Below are positions 38,601-47,855 of a stretch of 64,000 nucleotides of DNA, piece by piece. The notes under the pieces were generated by a model. The model saw only the letters and a list, made by a program, of their open reading frames with translations. It ran no database searches and had not been told where the DNA came from. The position numbers and the translations under genes were made by a program. Location: NCBI GenBank assembly GCA_018261935.1, contig JAGTRP010000003.1, forward strand, positions 124,001 to 188,000, given 5' to 3'. Source of the stretch: Rhodocyclaceae bacterium. Its GTDB lineage: Bacteria; Pseudomonadota; Gammaproteobacteria; Burkholderiales; Rhodocyclaceae. Within the stretch, counting starts at the first letter, position 1; each line of letters starts with the position of its first letter.

Positions 38601-38672
38601 TGAAAAAGCTCCTTCTCCCTCTACGGGTATGAAAAACGTTACAAGTTTACCAAAAGCCGGCGCTGCCGGAAA

Positions 38673-39419
38673 TCAATCCATGAACATACCGCCATTGACG
38701 TGGATGGTCGTACCTGAAATATAGGCAGCCCCCGGCGCGGCCAGGAAAGCCACCGCCGCCGCCACGTCTTCCGGTGTTCCTGCCCGGCCCAGGGGAATGC
38801 TGGCCAGCATGGCCTCTTTCTGCCTGTCGTCCAGGGCATGGGTCATGTCGGTACCAATGAAGCCCGGCGCCACGCAATTGACAGTAATGTTGCGGCTGCC
38901 CAGTTCCCGCGCCAGGGAGCGGGTCATGCCGGCGACGCCGGCCTTGGCGGCGCAATAGTTGGCTTGGCCGGGGTTGCCGGCGTGGCCGACGACGGAAGTG
39001 ATGTTGATGATGCGGCCTTGGCGCGCCTTCATCATACCCCGCATCACCGCCTTGGAGAGGCGGAAAACCGCCTTCAGGTTGGTGTCGATCACGGCATCCC
39101 ACTCGTCGTCCTTCATGCGCATGGCAAGGTTGTCGCGGGTAATGCCGGCGTTGTTCACCAGAATGCCGACCAGGCCGAATTCCTTGTCGATGGCGCCGAC
39201 GATGGCATCCACCTGCTCCTGGTCCCGCACTTCCAACACCACGCCTTTGCCTTTGATGCCGGCTTCGGCAAGGTAGGCAGCGATCTTTCCGGCGCCCTCC
39301 TCGCTCGTTGCGGAGCCGACGACGGTGGCGCCGAGGCGGCCGAGTGCGAAGGCGATGGCGCGGCCGATGCCGCGGGTGGCGCCGGTGACGAGGGCGACTT
39401 GTCCTTGCAGCATGGTCAT
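38673..39419 (-). CDS. fabG: 3-oxoacyl-[ACP] reductase
   Basis: A 248-residue short-chain dehydrogenase using NADPH to reduce 3-oxoacyl-ACP. It has GATRGIG at residues 13-19, NNAG at 89-92 and the catalytic Ser142, Tyr155, Lys159 (ITSVVGHAGNPGQANYCAAK). The start overlaps the fabD stop by one base; an ATG two codons on is an alternative. The C-terminus ends GGMFMD. Confidence 0.96.
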   Translation of the reverse strand: MTMLQGQVALVTGATRGIGRAIAFALGRLGATVVGSATSEEGAGKIAAYLAEAGIKGKGVVLEVRDQEQVDAIVGAIDKEFGLVGILVNNAGITRDNLAMRMKDDEWDAVIDTNLKAVFRLSKAVMRGMMKARQGRIINITSVVGHAGNPGQANYCAAKAGVAGMTRSLARELGSRNITVNCVAPGFIGTDMTHALDDRQKEAMLASIPLGRAGTPEDVAAAVAFLAAPGAAYISGTTIHVNGGMFMD

Positions 39420-40345
39420 CACTCCAGATTGATATTGGCTTCGATGGCGCCCAGATCGGCCAGGGCGACGCCGCTCACGCCCTCGGCGCAGCGCTTGGTG
39501 AGACCGGCCAGCACCTTGCCGGGACCGCATTCAGCCACCGTGGCGACTCCCATGCCGGCCATTTTCTGAATGGTTTCCACCCAGCGCACCGGGTTGTAGG
39601 CTTGGCGCACCAGCGCGTCCTTGATCCGGGCGGGATCGTTTTCAATAGCCACATCGACGTTGTTGACGACCGGAATCTGCGGCACGTTGAATTTGAGTTC
39701 AGCCAACCGCGCCGCCAACTTGTCGGCAGCCGGGCGAATGAGCGAGGAATGGAAAGGCGCCGACACCGGCAGCGCCACGGCCCGCTTGGCGCCCCGGGCC
39801 TTACAGGCTTCCATGGCACGCTCCACGGCGCCCTTGTGGCCGGCAATGACGGTCTGGCCGGCCGCATTGAAATTCACCGGCTCCACCACTTCGCCCTGGG
39901 CGGCTTCGCCGCAGGCGGCCAGAATACCGTCGTCATTGAGGCCAAGCACAGCGGCCATGGCGCCGGCACCGAGAGGCACCGCTTCCTGCATGGCGGCGGC
40001 CCGCAAGCGAACGAGGGGAACCGCATCCTTGAAATCGACAACTCCGGCAGCAACCAGCGCCGAGTACTCTCCCAAGCTATGGCCGGCTACCACGGCCGGC
40101 TTCCGGCCGCCTTTTTCAAGCCACAGGCGCCAGGCCGCGATGCCGGCGGTCAGCATGACCGGCTGGGTATTCACGGTCTGGGTCAGGACCTCGGCGGGAC
40201 CTTCCGCCACCATCCGCCAGAGATCGTCGCCCAGGGCATTGGACGCTTCGTCGAAGGTAGCACGCACCACGGCGGAATCGCCGTAAGCGGCCATCATGCC
40301 CACGCTCTGTGAGCCCTGGCCGGGGAAAACGAATGCAAAAGCCAT
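39419..40345 (-). CDS. fabD: Malonyl-CoA:ACP transacylase
   Basis: A 308-residue enzyme transferring malonyl groups from CoA to ACP. The nucleophile Ser90 is in AGHSLGEYSALVAAG; His in VSAPFHSSLI completes the dyad. The N-terminal FVFPGQGSQSVGM is typical. It lies between fabH and fabG, as in the standard cluster. Confidence 0.96.
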   Translation of the reverse strand: MAFAFVFPGQGSQSVGMMAAYGDSAVVRATFDEASNALGDDLWRMVAEGPAEVLTQTVNTQPVMLTAGIAAWRLWLEKGGRKPAVVAGHSLGEYSALVAAGVVDFKDAVPLVRLRAAAMQEAVPLGAGAMAAVLGLNDDGILAACGEAAQGEVVEPVNFNAAGQTVIAGHKGAVERAMEACKARGAKRAVALPVSAPFHSSLIRPAADKLAARLAELKFNVPQIPVVNNVDVAIENDPARIKDALVRQAYNPVRWVETIQKMAGMGVATVAECGPGKVLAGLTKRCAEGVSGVALADLGAIEANINLE

Positions 40346-40362
40346 GTCGGAATCTTTCGTTG

Positions 40363-41322
40363 TCAGAATTCGAGCAGTATCGCGCCCCAGGTGAAGCCGC
40401 CACCCACCCCTTCGAGAAGTACCTTTTGCCCGCGCTTGATACGGCCGTCGCGCACCGCTTCGTCCAGCGCCAGGGGCACCGACGCGGCCGAGGTGTTGCC
40501 ATGGCGGTCAACGGTCACGATGACCCGGTCACGGTCGATACCCAGCTTCTTGCCGGTCGCCTCGATGATGCGGATATTGGCCTGGTGCGGAATCAGCCAG
40601 TCCACTTCGGTACTGGCAACGCCTGCTGCCGCGCAGACTTCCTCGGCCACTTCGGCCAGAACCCGCACCGCGAACTTGAACACAGCCTGGCCGTCCATGC
40701 GCAGGAAGGGGTCGCCGACGACCGTGCCGCTGCAAACCTGCCCCGGCACATTGAGGATATCGTTGTGGCTACCGTCGGCATGCAGCGCCGTTGCCAGAAT
40801 CCCCGGTTTTTCCGATGCCTCCAGCACCACCGCCCCGGCACCGTCGCCGAACAGGACACAGGTGGCCCGATCCTGCCAGTCGAGGATGCGGGAAAAGACC
40901 TCCGCTCCAACCACCAGGGCCTTCTTGTGGCTGCCCGACCGGATGAATTTGTCGGCAATCGACAGGGCGTAGGTAAACCCTGCGCATACCGCTTGAACGT
41001 CGAAGGCCGTCGCCCCCTTGTTCCCGAGCTTGCCCTGCAACAGACAGGCGTTGCTCGGAAAAATGAAATCCGGAGTCGAGGTGGCGACGATAATGAGATC
41101 GAGATCCTCGGCCCGGACGTCGGCCATGTCGAGTGCCCGGCGCGATGCTTCCAGCGCCAGCTGACTGGACGTCACTTCGGGCGCAGCCAGATAACGGGTG
41201 CGGATACCGGTACGGCTGACGATCCACTCATCGCTGGTATCGATGCCGCGGCTCGCCAACTCCTCATTGCTTACCGGCTTTCCGGGCAGACAACTGCCGA
41301 CGCCGGACAGGCGTGCATACAT
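40363..41322 (-). CDS. fabH: 3-oxoacyl-[ACP] synthase III
   Basis: A 319-residue initiating enzyme condensing acetyl-CoA with malonyl-ACP. Cys113 ([10 protein letters not shown]), His in IPHQANIRI and Asn in [10 protein letters not shown] form the triad. Its specificity sets the chain start, here probably straight-chain. It follows plsX by 11 bases. Confidence 0.96.
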   Translation of the reverse strand: MYARLSGVGSCLPGKPVSNEELASRGIDTSDEWIVSRTGIRTRYLAAPEVTSSQLALEASRRALDMADVRAEDLDLIIVATSTPDFIFPSNACLLQGKLGNKGATAFDVQAVCAGFTYALSIADKFIRSGSHKKALVVGAEVFSRILDWQDRATCVLFGDGAGAVVLEASEKPGILATALHADGSHNDILNVPGQVCSGTVVGDPFLRMDGQAVFKFAVRVLAEVAEEVCAAAGVASTEVDWLIPHQANIRIIEATGKKLGIDRDRVIVTVDRHGNTSAASVPLALDEAVRDGRIKRGQKVLLEGVGGGFTWGAILLEF

Positions 41323-41333
41323 TCAGACTTCTC

Positions 41334-42359
41334 CTAGGCCCCCGGGGCCGCCTTGGTTGCTGCTGCCGTCTGCGCCATGCGCGCTGAAATACGTTCCAAC
41401 ACGCGGTTCTCGACAGCATCAAAAGCCCGGCCTATGGCATTGCCGAAGGCAAAACTGTCGGCCGAGCCGTGGCTCTTGACCGAAATGCCTTTGAGGCCGA
41501 GCAAAATAGCACCGTTATAGCGACGGTGGTCGACGCGTTTCTTGAAATTGTTGAGCACCGGCAGCGCCACCAGGGCGGCCAGCTTGGTCAACAGGTTGCG
41601 CTTGAATTCCTGCTTCAGGAAGAAGGCCAGCATCTGGGCCAAGCCTTCGGATGTCTTGAGCGCCACGTTGCCGACGAAGCCATCGCACACAACGACGTCG
41701 GCGTCCCCCTTGTAAATGCCGTCGCCCTCGACATTACCCACGAAATTGAGATCCGAATCCCGCAGGAGATCAGCGGCCGCCTTCACCACCTCATTACCCT
41801 TGATTTCTTCCTCCCCGATATTGAGGAGACCGACAGTCGGGCGTTCCTTGTGCTCCAGGGCCGAGACCAGCATGGCGCCCATAATGCCGAACTGGAGCAG
41901 ATGCTCCGGGCCGCAATCCACGTTGGCCCCCAAGTCCAGCATATGGGTGTGGCCCTGCATGGTCGGCAATTGGGTACAAATGGCCGGCCGGTCAATGCCG
42001 GGCAGCATCTTCAGGACGAAGCGGGAGATAGCCATGAGGGCGCCGGTATTGCCAGCCGAAACACAGGCATCCGCCTCGCCCCTCTTGACAAGATTGACCG
42101 CCACCCGCATCGACGAATCTTTTTTGTTCTTCAGCGCCATGGCGGGAGATTCGCCCATGGCCACGATTTCCGAGGCATGGACGACGCGCAGGCGCTCGCT
42201 TTCGCCCACGCCCTCAAGGAGGGGACGAATACTCTCCTCGCGACCGACCAGGACGAGAGCGACCCCCGGGTGGGCTTTGAGAAAATGAAGCGCCGCCGGC
42301 ACCGTTACGGACGGGCCGTGGTCTCCACCCATGCAATCGATGGCGATACGAGTTGTCAT
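41334..42359 (-). CDS. plsX: Phosphate acyltransferase PlsX
   Basis: A 341-residue enzyme forming acyl-phosphate from acyl-ACP for phospholipid synthesis. [20 protein letters not shown] is the N-terminal signature, with [16 protein letters not shown] and [14 protein letters not shown] in the middle. A terminator-like hairpin just upstream separates it from rpmF, so it may have its own promoter or be attenuated. The C-terminus is Ala-rich. Confidence 0.95.
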   Translation of the reverse strand: MTTRIAIDCMGGDHGPSVTVPAALHFLKAHPGVALVLVGREESIRPLLEGVGESERLRVVHASEIVAMGESPAMALKNKKDSSMRVAVNLVKRGEADACVSAGNTGALMAISRFVLKMLPGIDRPAICTQLPTMQGHTHMLDLGANVDCGPEHLLQFGIMGAMLVSALEHKERPTVGLLNIGEEEIKGNEVVKAAADLLRDSDLNFVGNVEGDGIYKGDADVVVCDGFVGNVALKTSEGLAQMLAFFLKQEFKRNLLTKLAALVALPVLNNFKKRVDHRRYNGAILLGLKGISVKSHGSADSFAFGNAIGRAFDAVENRVLERISARMAQTAAATKAAPGA

Positions 42360-42360
42360 G

Positions 42361-42400
42361 ACAAAAGAAAAGGCAGGCAGTCCATCAAGGACTGCCTGCC
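42361..42400 (-). terminator. Terminator or attenuator between rpmF and plsX
   Basis: Perfect 12-bp stem GGCAGGCAGTCC / GGACTGCCTGCC, five-base loop, then TTTTCTTTTG on the minus strand. It would end most yceD-rpmF transcripts before plsX, leaving partial readthrough to the lipid operon. Confidence 0.85.
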
Positions 42401-42413
42401 TTGCCTTGAACGA

Positions 42414-42593
42414 TTACTCGCCTTTGCCCTTGACGACTTTCTTGCCGCGGTAGAAGCCAGACGGGGAGATGTGGTGACGCAGGTGCACCTCGCCGGTGGT
42501 CGGCTCGACAGCCAGCGGCGGGTTGGTCAGGAAGTCGTGGGCACGGTGCATGCCGCGCTTGGACGGGGACTTTTTGTTCTGTTGAACGGCCAT
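42414..42593 (-). CDS. rpmF: 50S ribosomal protein L32
   Basis: A 59-residue basic protein beginning [20 protein letters not shown] and containing [17 protein letters not shown], the L32 pattern. It belongs to the large ribosomal subunit near the peptidyl transferase base. The arrangement yceD-rpmF-plsX is the common one. A proper stop (TAA) follows KGKGE. Confidence 0.95.
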   Translation of the reverse strand: MAVQQNKKSPSKRGMHRAHDFLTNPPLAVEPTTGEVHLRHHISPSGFYRGKKVVKGKGE

Positions 42594-42612
42594 GTTGTTA
42601 CTCCATAAAAAT

Positions 42613-43107
42613 TCAGTTCGGCTTGCTCTTCAGCTTGGCCAAATCGGCAAACGGCGAAATCCGCTCACCCGCCTCGGCCGCCCCAGGCAAACCACAATCC
42701 TCATGCCGCGGCGCCACCGGCAGGGCGAGAATCACCTCATCCTCCACCAGCTCCGCCACGTCCAGACTCCCCGCCACCGGCAGGAAATCCCGCGTATCGT
42801 CTTCCAGCTCATCCTGGGACAGCTCAGCGCCTTCCGGCACCAGCTCCAGCCGGCTATCCATTTCAAGGTCGAAATGGACGGCCTCCAGGCAGCGCTGACA
42901 GGCAAGCGACAGCGAACCGGATGCCGTCAGCCGCAGCCGCGACTGACCATGCTCGCCCTTCAAGCCCTCCAAACGGTACCGCAATTCGCCAGATATCTCA
43001 GCCAGCAGATCGTGCAGGCGCTCAAGGTCGGAAACCGCCAGCGTTCCTTCCAGAACCCGGCCATCTCTGGCAAATGCGAAGGCGTCTATCGTGAGCTGTT
43101 GCGACAT
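42613..43107 (-). CDS. yceD: YceD family protein (DUF177)
   Basis: A 164-residue protein with [17 protein letters not shown], the YceD Cys motif, and an acidic C-terminal half. In E. coli YceD is linked to 23S rRNA accumulation. It is encoded with L32 in many bacteria, as here (19 bases before rpmF). It diverges from maf. Confidence 0.88.
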   Translation of the reverse strand: MSQQLTIDAFAFARDGRVLEGTLAVSDLERLHDLLAEISGELRYRLEGLKGEHGQSRLRLTASGSLSLACQRCLEAVHFDLEMDSRLELVPEGAELSQDELEDDTRDFLPVAGSLDVAELVEDEVILALPVAPRHEDCGLPGAAEAGERISPFADLAKLKSKPN

Positions 43108-43198
43108 AAACGTTGGATGATATTATTTTTGGCTTTCCAAGTCAAAACAAAGCACCGCCTCAAGAGGTCGCTCCAAGACCTTGTCGCGGCCTAATTTT

Positions 43199-43780
43199 AT
43201 GTCCACGAAAATTCTTCTCGCCTCAACCTCGCCCTATCGGCGCGAACTTCTGGCTCGCCTAGGCCTGCCATTCGAAATCACCAACCCACAGACCGACGAG
43301 ACCCCCTTGCCCGGCGAAGCCCCGGAGGCCACCGCCCTGCGGCTATCGGAAGCCAAGGCCAGGGCCGTCACCGCCGCTTTTCCCGACACCTTGATTATCG
43401 GCAGCGACCAGGTCGCCGTGATGGATGGCCGGGTGTTCGGCAAGCCGGGCAATCATGAGCGGGCGGTGGAACAACTGCGCCAGCTGCGGGGCCGGACGGT
43501 GGACTTCTTCACCGGCCTCTGCCTCCTCAACACCCGCACCGGCCACGCCCAGGTGCGCGGCGTGCCGACTCTAGTAACCTTCCGGAATCTTTCGGATGGC
43601 GAAATCGAAAGCTATCTGCGTCGCGAGCAGCCCTACAATTGCGCCGGAGCCGCCAAGTCGGAAGGACTGGGAATCTCCTTGCTGCAGAGCATCCGGGGCG
43701 ACGACCCCAACGCCTTGATCGGCCTCCCCCTGATCGCTCTTTGCGACATGCTGCGAGCCGAAGGAGTACCCCTCCTGTGA
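43199..43780 (+). CDS. Maf-like nucleotide pyrophosphatase
   Basis: A 193-residue Maf/Ham1-fold enzyme: [59 protein letters not shown], and [19 protein letters not shown]. The E. coli relative YceF hydrolyses m7GTP, and YhdE acts on dTTP/UTP; this one is closer to YceF by the first motif. The start at 43199 gives [10 protein letters not shown]; six earlier codons extend into the yceD gap. It overlaps the next gene (GTGA). Confidence 0.85.
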   Translation: MSTKILLASTSPYRRELLARLGLPFEITNPQTDETPLPGEAPEATALRLSEAKARAVTAAFPDTLIIGSDQVAVMDGRVFGKPGNHERAVEQLRQLRGRTVDFFTGLCLLNTRTGHAQVRGVPTLVTFRNLSDGEIESYLRREQPYNCAGAAKSEGLGISLLQSIRGDDPNALIGLPLIALCDMLRAEGVPLL

Positions 43781-44490
43781 GCGCCGGCACTCTTTACCTC
43801 ATCCCAGTCCCCCTGGGGGCCGGCAGCGCTCCCGAAACGGTGTTGCCAAGCCCCGTGCTGGAACGCATTCGCCCCCTGAGCCATTTCGTGGTCGAGAACG
43901 CCAAATCCGCCCGCGCCTTCCTGAAAGCGGTCGGCACGGCGCAACCTTTGCAGGAACTGCAACTGGCGGAACTCAATGAGCACACGCCGCCGGACGCGCT
44001 CGAACGGCTGCTCCAGCCGCTGCGAGCAGGGCAGGATATGGGCCTGGTGTCGGAAGCTGGGTGCCCGGCAGTGGCCGACCCAGGCGCGGACTTGGTAGCC
44101 CTGGCCCAGCGCGAGGGCATCCGGGTCGTTCCCCTGGTGGGCCCGTCCTCGCTTCTACTCTCACTCATGGCCTCGGGCTTGAATGGCCAGCGCTTCGCCT
44201 TCCACGGCTACCTGCCCGCCAAGGAACCCGAGCGCCAAAAAGCCCTGCGCGACCTCGAAGCCGAATCGCGCAAGCGGCGCCAGACCCAGATCTTTATCGA
44301 AACGCCTTATCGCAACCGGCAGATGCTGGAGAGCCTCTTGCAAGCCTGCCAGCCCTCGACCCGGATCACCATCGCCACGGATCTTACCCTGCCGAGGGAA
44401 ATGGTGCTGACCCGCTCGGTCGGCCAGTGGAAAAAACAAACGCCGCCCGATATCGAGCGGCGCCCAACCGTCTTCCTGCTGCTCGCTTAG
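43777..44490 (+). CDS. SAM-dependent methyltransferase, RsmI-like
   Basis: A 237-residue tetrapyrrole-methylase-fold protein like Rsm[59 protein letters not shown], and [19 protein letters not shown]. RsmI methylates C1402 of 16S rRNA. The protein is shorter than RsmI and lacks part of the C-terminus, so it may be the related short family. Starts at GTG overlapping the maf stop. Convergent with sppA. Confidence 0.75.
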   Translation: MSAGTLYLIPVPLGAGSAPETVLPSPVLERIRPLSHFVVENAKSARAFLKAVGTAQPLQELQLAELNEHTPPDALERLLQPLRAGQDMGLVSEAGCPAVADPGADLVALAQREGIRVVPLVGPSSLLLSLMASGLNGQRFAFHGYLPAKEPERQKALRDLEAESRKRRQTQIFIETPYRNRQMLESLLQACQPSTRITIATDLTLPREMVLTRSVGQWKKQTPPDIERRPTVFLLLA

Positions 44491-45455
44491 CGCAACCGCA
44501 CGCCAGCCGACTCCGATACGCCGTTCCAGAAGCTCGTCATGGTACTGGCGCCCAGCCGCTTGGCGAAGCGCTCGGCGATGTTGTCCTTGACCGTATAGTC
44601 GAGGACTTTCTCCGCCTTGATGACATCCCGGGCGACCGAGTCCACGGTGCCGTAGTCGTCCGCCAGCCCCAGCTGAATACTCTGGTTGCCTGCCCACATG
44701 AGGCCCGAGAACATGTCCGGCGTTTCCTTCAGGCGGTTGCCACGGCCGCTCCTCACGACATCGATGAACTGTTTGTGGATATCGTTCAGCAATACTTGGG
44801 CATGGGCTTTGTGCCTGGGCTCCTGGGGTGAGAACGGATCGAGAAAGCCCTTGTTCTCGCCAGCGGTCAGCAGGCGGCGCTCGACCCCCAACTTGTCCAT
44901 GGTACCCACAAAACCGAAGCCATCCATCAGCACGCCGATGGACCCGACGATGCTGGCCTTGTTAACATAGATCTTGTCCGCCGCCGCCGCCACGTAGTAG
45001 CCACCGGAAGCGCAAAGATCCTCGACCACGGCGTAAAGCGGCTTGTCCGGGTACTTGGCGCGCAGCCGCCTGATTTCGTCATTGATCATACCGGCCTGCA
45101 CCGGACTGCCGCCCGGACTGTTGATGCGCAACACCACACCGGCCGAGTTCTTGTCCTCGAAGGCGCTTTGCAGGGCGTTTATGATTTTTTCGGCGCTGGA
45201 CTCCCCCTTCGCCTCGATCACGCCGTTGAGATAGACCATGGCGGTATGCCGGCCTTCGTGGGCGCCGCTGGCTTCCCAATCCACCAAAGCCAGCAGCACC
45301 GCCAGCAGATACACAAAACCGAGGAGTTTGAAGAATATCCCCCAGCGCCGCCGCGCCCGCTGCTCTTGCAGGGCTGCGAAGGCCAGTTTCTCGAGGGTTT
45401 GTCGCTCCCAGTTAGGGGAAGCATTGGCGGTGCTGGGGGATTGTTGATCAGTCAT
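44487..45455 (-). CDS. Signal peptide peptidase SppA-like (S49)
   Basis: A 322-residue inner-membrane serine protease. One membrane segment near residues 40-62 (WGIFFKLLGFVYLLAVLLAL) precedes the S49 domain. VLRINSPGGSPVQAG and the nucleophile Ser in CASGGYYVAAAADKIY are seen, and the catalytic Lys probably lies in AGENKGFLDPFSP. It removes signal peptides left in the membrane. The 36K-type length fits. It overlaps the Rieske gene by four bases. Confidence 0.9.
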   Translation of the reverse strand: MTDQQSPSTANASPNWERQTLEKLAFAALQEQRARRRWGIFFKLLGFVYLLAVLLALVDWEASGAHEGRHTAMVYLNGVIEAKGESSAEKIINALQSAFEDKNSAGVVLRINSPGGSPVQAGMINDEIRRLRAKYPDKPLYAVVEDLCASGGYYVAAAADKIYVNKASIVGSIGVLMDGFGFVGTMDKLGVERRLLTAGENKGFLDPFSPQEPRHKAHAQVLLNDIHKQFIDVVRSGRGNRLKETPDMFSGLMWAGNQSIQLGLADDYGTVDSVARDVIKAEKVLDYTVKDNIAERFAKRLGASTMTSFWNGVSESAGVRLR

Positions 45456-45805
45456 TTTTCGTTATCGAGGAGATAGATGGCGCCTTCCCGCTCCTCCACC
45501 CGGAGCGGTTTCAAACCTTTTCCCTGGCAGCGGCCGCCCAGACAGCGCCCGGATTCCGGAGCGTAAAGGGCACCGTGGATGGAGCAGATCAAGTATAGCT
45601 TGGAATGATCGAAAAACTCCCCGGGCTGCCAGTCCAATTCGGCCGGCACGTAACTGCACTCGTTGAGGTAGGCATAAACCCGCCTGCCATAGCGGATGGC
45701 AAAGGCCGGCCTTTCGCCCTCCAGCCCCGGCACCGTGAAGCGAACTCCGCTGCCGCTTTCCGATAGATCGCCTGCAAGGCAGATCAGGCGTTGGTTTTCA
45801 GCCAT
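45452..45805 (-). CDS. Rieske-like protein with altered ligand motif
   Basis: A 117-residue protein with the Rieske fold pattern LNECSYVPAELDWQPGEF ... LICSIHGALYAPESGRCLGG. A [2Fe-2S] Rieske site needs C-x-H and C-x-x-H. The second (CSIH) is intact but the first is CSY, so the first His is replaced by Tyr. TAC for CAC is one base away. The cluster may be absent, or the residue miscalled. Its role beside sppA and gph is unknown. It overlaps gph by 22 bases. Confidence 0.7.
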   Translation of the reverse strand: MAENQRLICLAGDLSESGSGVRFTVPGLEGERPAFAIRYGRRVYAYLNECSYVPAELDWQPGEFFDHSKLYLICSIHGALYAPESGRCLGGRCQGKGLKPLRVEEREGAIYLLDNEK

Positions 45806-46437
45806 GCCGACAGATCGGCGACGCTATGCAGGCAAGCCAGGGGGCCGTATCCCGCCAGATGTTCGCGGGAATGGGCGCCGTAGGTCACCGCCAAGGCTTC
45901 GACACCCGCATTGGACGCCATTTGGAGATCATGGGAAGTGTCGCCGATCATCAAGGTCTGCGTGGGGGCCACGGCGAATTCGGCCATCAATTCTTCGAGC
46001 ATTTGCGGATGGGGCTTGGAAAAACACTCGTCGGCACACCGCGAACCATGGAAATGCACCCCAAGCCCCGCGTGGGACATCGCCCGATCGAGGCCGATGC
46101 GGCTCTTCCCCGTCGCCACCGCCAACAGGTGCCCGGCGGCGCCGAGATCACCGAGAAGCGCCTCGATCCCGTCGAAGAGGGTCAGCTCATGATCCCTGGA
46201 CAAGTAATGGTAACGATAGCGCTCCGCCATCCAGGAATAGTGTTTGGGATCCAGTTCCGGCACCGCCTGCTGCAACGCATCCACCAGCCCGAGGCCGATC
46301 ACGTGCCGCACCCCGGCCTCCGCCGGAACCGGCAACCCCAGGTCGCGGCAGGCTGCCTGAATGGAGTGCACGATGGCCGCTGCCGAATCCATTAGGGTGC
46401 CATCCCAGTCGAATACAATCAGCTCGTAACGTTTCAT
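45784..46437 (-). CDS. gph: HAD-family hydrolase, phosphoglycolate phosphatase-like
   Basis: A 217-residue HAD enzyme. Motif I DWDGTLMDS, motif II VATGKSR, motif III near SKPHPQML, and motif IV MIGDTSHDLQMA. The cap domain follows motif I, as in Gph. Phosphoglycolate released in DNA repair is the classical substrate, but substrates of this family vary. It lies between rluC and the Rieske gene. Confidence 0.8.
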   Translation of the reverse strand: MKRYELIVFDWDGTLMDSAAAIVHSIQAACRDLGLPVPAEAGVRHVIGLGLVDALQQAVPELDPKHYSWMAERYRYHYLSRDHELTLFDGIEALLGDLGAAGHLLAVATGKSRIGLDRAMSHAGLGVHFHGSRCADECFSKPHPQMLEELMAEFAVAPTQTLMIGDTSHDLQMASNAGVEALAVTYGAHSREHLAGYGPLACLHSVADLSAWLKTNA

Positions 46438-46443
46438 GTGTCC

Positions 46444-47451
46444 TCAGAGGGAACCAGCGAGTATTTGTTCCAGATTATCCGCGGCAAACTCGACATTTTC
46501 ATTGTTCGACAGCACGGCCACATAGGCGGCCAGAGCCTCCGGTAAAGGGGCCCTGAGCTCCAGGGGCTCCCCGCTCAGGGGGTGCCTGAAAGCCATCCGC
46601 CAAGCATGGAGCGCCATGCGCTTGAGGACGTCTTTTTTCAGTGCCTTGTTGAGGGCGAAATCACCGTATTTCTCGTCCCCCAATATCGGGAAGCCCAGGT
46701 GGGCGAGATGGACGCGAATCTGGTGGGTACGCCCGGTCTTGAGTTGCGCCTCCAGGAGGCTGGCGCTCTGCCAGCGGGCCAGTAGCCGGAATACCGTATG
46801 GGCCGACTTACCGTCGGGATCGACCGAAACCCGGCGCTCGCCGCCTTCGGTCAGGTACTTGTGAAGCGGCAGCCGGACGTGCTGAGTCCCATTCATCCAG
46901 CGCCCCTTCACCAGCACCAGGTAGCGTTTGTCGGCCCCCTGGCCGTGCTCCCGGAACATGTCGTGGAGCGCCGTCAACGCCAAGCGTTTCTTGCCGACCA
47001 GCAGAATGCCGGAAGTCTCCCGGTCCAGCCGATGGGCCAGCTCGAGGAATTTGGCCTGAGGACGCTGCTGGCGCAAGGCCTCGATAACACCGAAGCTGAC
47101 ACCGCTGCCGCCGTGGACCGCCACGCCCTCGGGCTTGTTGATGGCGAGAAGCGCATCGTCCTCGAAGATGACCGGCAGCTCGACCCGCTGCTTGGCCACC
47201 GCCTGGGCTTCGTCCTCGTGCCGCTCGGCGACCCGGATGGGCGGAATGCGCAAGCTGTCGCCGGCCTGCAGGCGATAAGTGGCATCGACCCGCCCGCTGT
47301 TGACCCTCACCTCACCGCTACGCAGGATGCGGTAAAGATGGCTTTTCGGGACCCCCTTGCAGCACCTGACCAGATAGTTGTCCAGCCGCTGCCCTGCTTC
47401 CTCGTCCCCGATCACCACGTGGGTGACGGAATTTCTACCCGCCCTGTTCAT
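46444..47451 (-). CDS. rluC: 23S rRNA pseudouridine synthase RluC
   Basis: A 335-residue enzyme. The S4 domain covers residues 20-70 (RLDNYLVRCCKGVPKSHLYR) and the catalytic Asp143 is in AHRLDRETSGILLVGKK. RluC modifies U955, U2504 and U2580 of 23S rRNA. It diverges from rne, as in many gamma- and betaproteobacteria. The start at 47451 is MNRAGRNSV; upstream in-frame codons read the rne leader. Confidence 0.9.
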   Translation of the reverse strand: MNRAGRNSVTHVVIGDEEAGQRLDNYLVRCCKGVPKSHLYRILRSGEVRVNSGRVDATYRLQAGDSLRIPPIRVAERHEDEAQAVAKQRVELPVIFEDDALLAINKPEGVAVHGGSGVSFGVIEALRQQRPQAKFLELAHRLDRETSGILLVGKKRLALTALHDMFREHGQGADKRYLVLVKGRWMNGTQHVRLPLHKYLTEGGERRVSVDPDGKSAHTVFRLLARWQSASLLEAQLKTGRTHQIRVHLAHLGFPILGDEKYGDFALNKALKKDVLKRMALHAWRMAFRHPLSGEPLELRAPLPEALAAYVAVLSNNENVEFAADNLEQILAGSL

Positions 47452-47452
47452 T

Positions 47453-47482
47453 TTGAAATATACTGATTTCGATTTGTATGTA
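47453..47482 (+). promoter_or_regulatory. Candidate rne promoter
   Basis: TTGAAA (47453-47458), 18 bases, TATGTA (47477-47482). A start near 47489 would give a leader of about 367 bases. The position right at the rluC start codon suggests overlapping divergent promoters. Confidence 0.45.
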
Positions 47483-47855
47483 GGCCTGCAAGAGAGATTG
47501 CGCCATGAGACCGATAACCCTCGCGTCCAACGCGACCGAGCTTCGGCAGACCCAGTCCACTCACTTGCGCCACCTGCGCAAGCCAGGCCAAAGCAAATCG
47601 ACTGGTTAAATTCGCTCACCAAAAGTAGCGATGTTAATGGATTAGCTCACAGTAAGCACGCTCGGATTTTCCCGCGCAGGAATTAATTCTCGCCACGCAG
47701 TCGCAAAAACGACCTCGCGGCACATGTAACTCGGCGAAACATCACTTCTCGTTGCCACTGAACAACAACTCATGACGCAACCCCATAACTGAACGTGTCG
47801 CTGCCTGCCCGGGCGCTCCGATGCAGCGTGCTTTGTGCGCTGGAGCCCCACAATA
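47483..47855 (+). other. rne leader region, no gene
   Basis: About 370 bases with no supported protein gene ahead of RNase E. RNase E controls its own mRNA through a long structured 5' leader in E. coli (361 bases). Length and location fit such a leader here. I see no conserved named hairpin from sequence alone. Confidence 0.5.
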
